A stretch of 6,441 nucleotides of DNA from an uncultured Caulobacterales bacterium (GTDB lineage Bacteria > Pseudomonadota > Alphaproteobacteria > Caulobacterales > Caulobacteraceae), in assembly GCA_903903715.1 (NCBI GenBank), contig CAIUZX010000302.1, forward strand, positions 1 through 6,441, in the 5' to 3' direction. Positions 5,623 through 6,441 of the stretch are shown one piece after another. A program made the position numbers and the translations under genes. The notes beneath the pieces are model-generated. The model had not been told where the DNA came from, did not search any database, and saw only the letters and a program-made list of their open reading frames with translations. Position 1 is the first letter of the stretch. Each line of letters begins with the position of its first letter.

Positions 5623-5662
5623 AAATCAGCGCAGAATTTCCAAAATCAGCGCAAATTTTGAG
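5623..5662. repeat. Tandem direct repeat with a 20-bp period
   Basis: AAATCAGCGCA begins at 5623 and again at 5643. Over the full 20-bp units, 15 of 20 positions agree, including a shared TTT. A spacing of about two helical turns places both copies on one DNA face, which suits a regulator-binding site upstream of the gene at 5813. Confidence 0.45.
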
Positions 5663-5798
5663 TACGGGCGTCAAAATCGTTAAGGCGCTTTGTATTGTGA
5701 CGTAAAAATTGCTAACTAGATAGTGAAGTTAAGTCTGTCGCTCCCGCTTTGGAGCGGTAGGCCATATGCGCGTGGTGTGGATTGACGCCGCAAATTTC

Positions 5799-5804
5799 GG
5801 GAGA
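5799..5804 (+). promoter_or_regulatory. Ribosome binding site GGGAGA
   Basis: This purine-rich site lies 8 nt before ATG 5813. It is what decides the start and the frame of the last gene, against a competing frame that opens at 5782. Confidence 0.6.
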
Positions 5805-5812
5805 TTTGGGTT

Positions 5813-6441
5813 ATGGCCGCCGCAACGGGAATAGCGTCTGTCAAGGCGGGGCTGATGATCGCCGCGCCTGTTCTCGCTGTCGCTGCGCCCTTGGTGCTGG
5901 CGGCTTTGTTTCTTCGACCGGAAGGGTCTTCGGCGCACCAGGCCCGTGTCTTGACGACCCAATCGAGCGTGTCGCCCCAAGCCCGTCCGACCTCTGTTCT
6001 GATGCCCGCACTCGCCACGCCGGCGACGGAGGTCGCGAAACGATCAGGCGAGGCGCGGTCCGGGGGGCTTGTGACGGCAAAAGCGTCTACGCGGCGGGGG
6101 CCACGCACCCAACGGACGGCGAGAGCTGCGGCGTTCCTGACCCGCGCGGCGTCCCCGGGCGGGACTCTTGGCTGTACAGCGGACGGGCTGCAAGGACTGG
6201 CCTGCGGAGGGGCGCCGGCCGTGCGTTCGGCGATCCAGGCGCAACTCAGCTACAACCACCTCAACACCCATTGCGCCGGCTTGATTTCAGCCTATAGCCG
6301 TGGCGGACTGGAAGGATCGCTCATCTACGCGATGAACAGCGCCCAGTTGTCCGCGCGTCGCGCCGGACAGACCGGGCAGGCGGAAGCCGCCCAGGTCAAG
6401 CGCGCCCTGCAGCAGGCGCTGGTCGTGTCTGGATCTGCGCC
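5813..6441 (+). CDS. Unrecognised membrane-anchored protein, 3'-partial
   Basis: The frame from ATG 5813 stays open to the window end, giving 209 residues with no stop. GGGAGA precedes the ATG at 8 nt. Residues 12-34 form a hydrophobic segment (GLMIAAPVLAVAAPLVLAALFL), probably an uncleaved membrane anchor or a signal sequence. Residues 36-115 are low complexity, rich in Ala, Arg, Thr, Ser and Pro. From about 118 the sequence looks more structured: C121 and C131, then AIQAQLSYNHLNTHC (140-154), C154, and a Gln/Ala-rich helix (177-203) that may be a coiled coil. The three cysteines would suit an exported domain. No family is recognised. The competing +1 frame (5782-6297) is Arg-rich and lacks a ribosome binding site, so it is taken as a shadow. 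The location next to polysaccharide genes suggests, but does not show, an envelope role. Confidence 0.6.
   Translation, partial: MAAATGIASVKAGLMIAAPVLAVAAPLVLAALFLRPEGSSAHQARVLTTQSSVSPQARPTSVLMPALATPATEVAKRSGEARSGGLVTAKASTRRGPRTQRTARAAAFLTRAASPGGTLGCTADGLQGLACGGAPAVRSAIQAQLSYNHLNTHCAGLISAYSRGGLEGSLIYAMNSAQLSARRAGQTGQAEAAQVKRALQQALVVSGSA

Larger units (their letters stand above)
5541..5812. other. AT-rich spacer after the heptose gene
   Basis: This 272-bp spacer contains no supported gene. It is GC-rich next to the heptose gene and then drops to about 39% GC over 5621-5740. It holds a tandem direct repeat (5623-5662), an inverted repeat CAAAAT (5641-5646) / ATTTTG (5655-5660), and a small hairpin CGCTCC-cgcttt-GGAGCG (5739-5756) without a T-run. 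TTGTGA (5695-5700) with a 16-nt spacer and TAGATA (5717-5722) is a weak promoter candidate for the next gene. No clear terminator is seen. Confidence 0.5.

Noticed and set aside
5739..5756. Hairpin CGCTCC/GGAGCG considered as a terminator
   Set aside because: The stem is only 6 bp, and neither strand has a T-run after it, so it is not a supported rho-independent terminator.
5782..6297. 171-residue frame overlapping the last gene
   Set aside because: It is Arg/Gly-rich, has no ribosome binding site, and loses to the frame from 5813, which has GGGAGA, a membrane segment and stays open to the window end.

Overview
The window reads as accessory DNA from a GC-rich alphaproteobacterium. The closest feel is Caulobacterales-like (Caulobacter, Brevundimonas or Phenylobacterium type), judged from strongly GC-biased codons, the style of the proteins and the IS701-type transposase. 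The taxonomic placement is an inference and no marker gene is present.

Layout. (1) Positions 1-1097 hold the right-hand part of an IS701-family insertion sequence. Its transposase is cut by the window start and split by a -1 frame change at a C5A5 tract that contains a textbook slippery heptamer. (2) Positions 1098-3619 carry three minus-strand genes, listed here in transcription order. They are a secreted, probably lipid-anchored, LapG-like (BTLCP) cysteine peptidase, a PPP-family metallophosphatase, and a periplasmic polysaccharide export protein (Wza/HfsD type, Poly_export plus SLBB). The insertion sequence abuts the stop codon of the export gene. (3) Positions 3620-4119 are a divergent intergenic region with two AT-rich pockets (about one third GC) that hold candidate promoters and short repeats. 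(4) On the plus strand, a possible 53-residue small ORF (4120-4281) lies 5 nt before a 417-residue fusion protein (4287-5540). The fusion joins an HddC-like sugar-1-phosphate nucleotidyltransferase to a GmhB-like heptose-bisphosphate phosphatase. (5) Positions 5541-5812 are another AT-rich spacer with a 20-bp-period direct repeat. (6) From 5813 to the window end runs an open frame with a strong ribosome binding site. It encodes an unrecognised protein with an N-terminal membrane segment.

How the genes fit together. The fusion enzyme would make a nucleotide-activated D,D-heptose, and the export protein belongs to the outer-membrane translocon for a polysaccharide. The phosphatase and the LapG-like protease are plausible regulatory or processing partners. 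The window therefore looks like the edge of a surface polysaccharide or glycoconjugate locus interrupted or bordered by an insertion sequence. No glycosyltransferase, flippase, polymerase or tyrosine kinase is visible here, so the polymer cannot be named. No tRNA, rRNA, CRISPR array or convincing rho-independent terminator was found.
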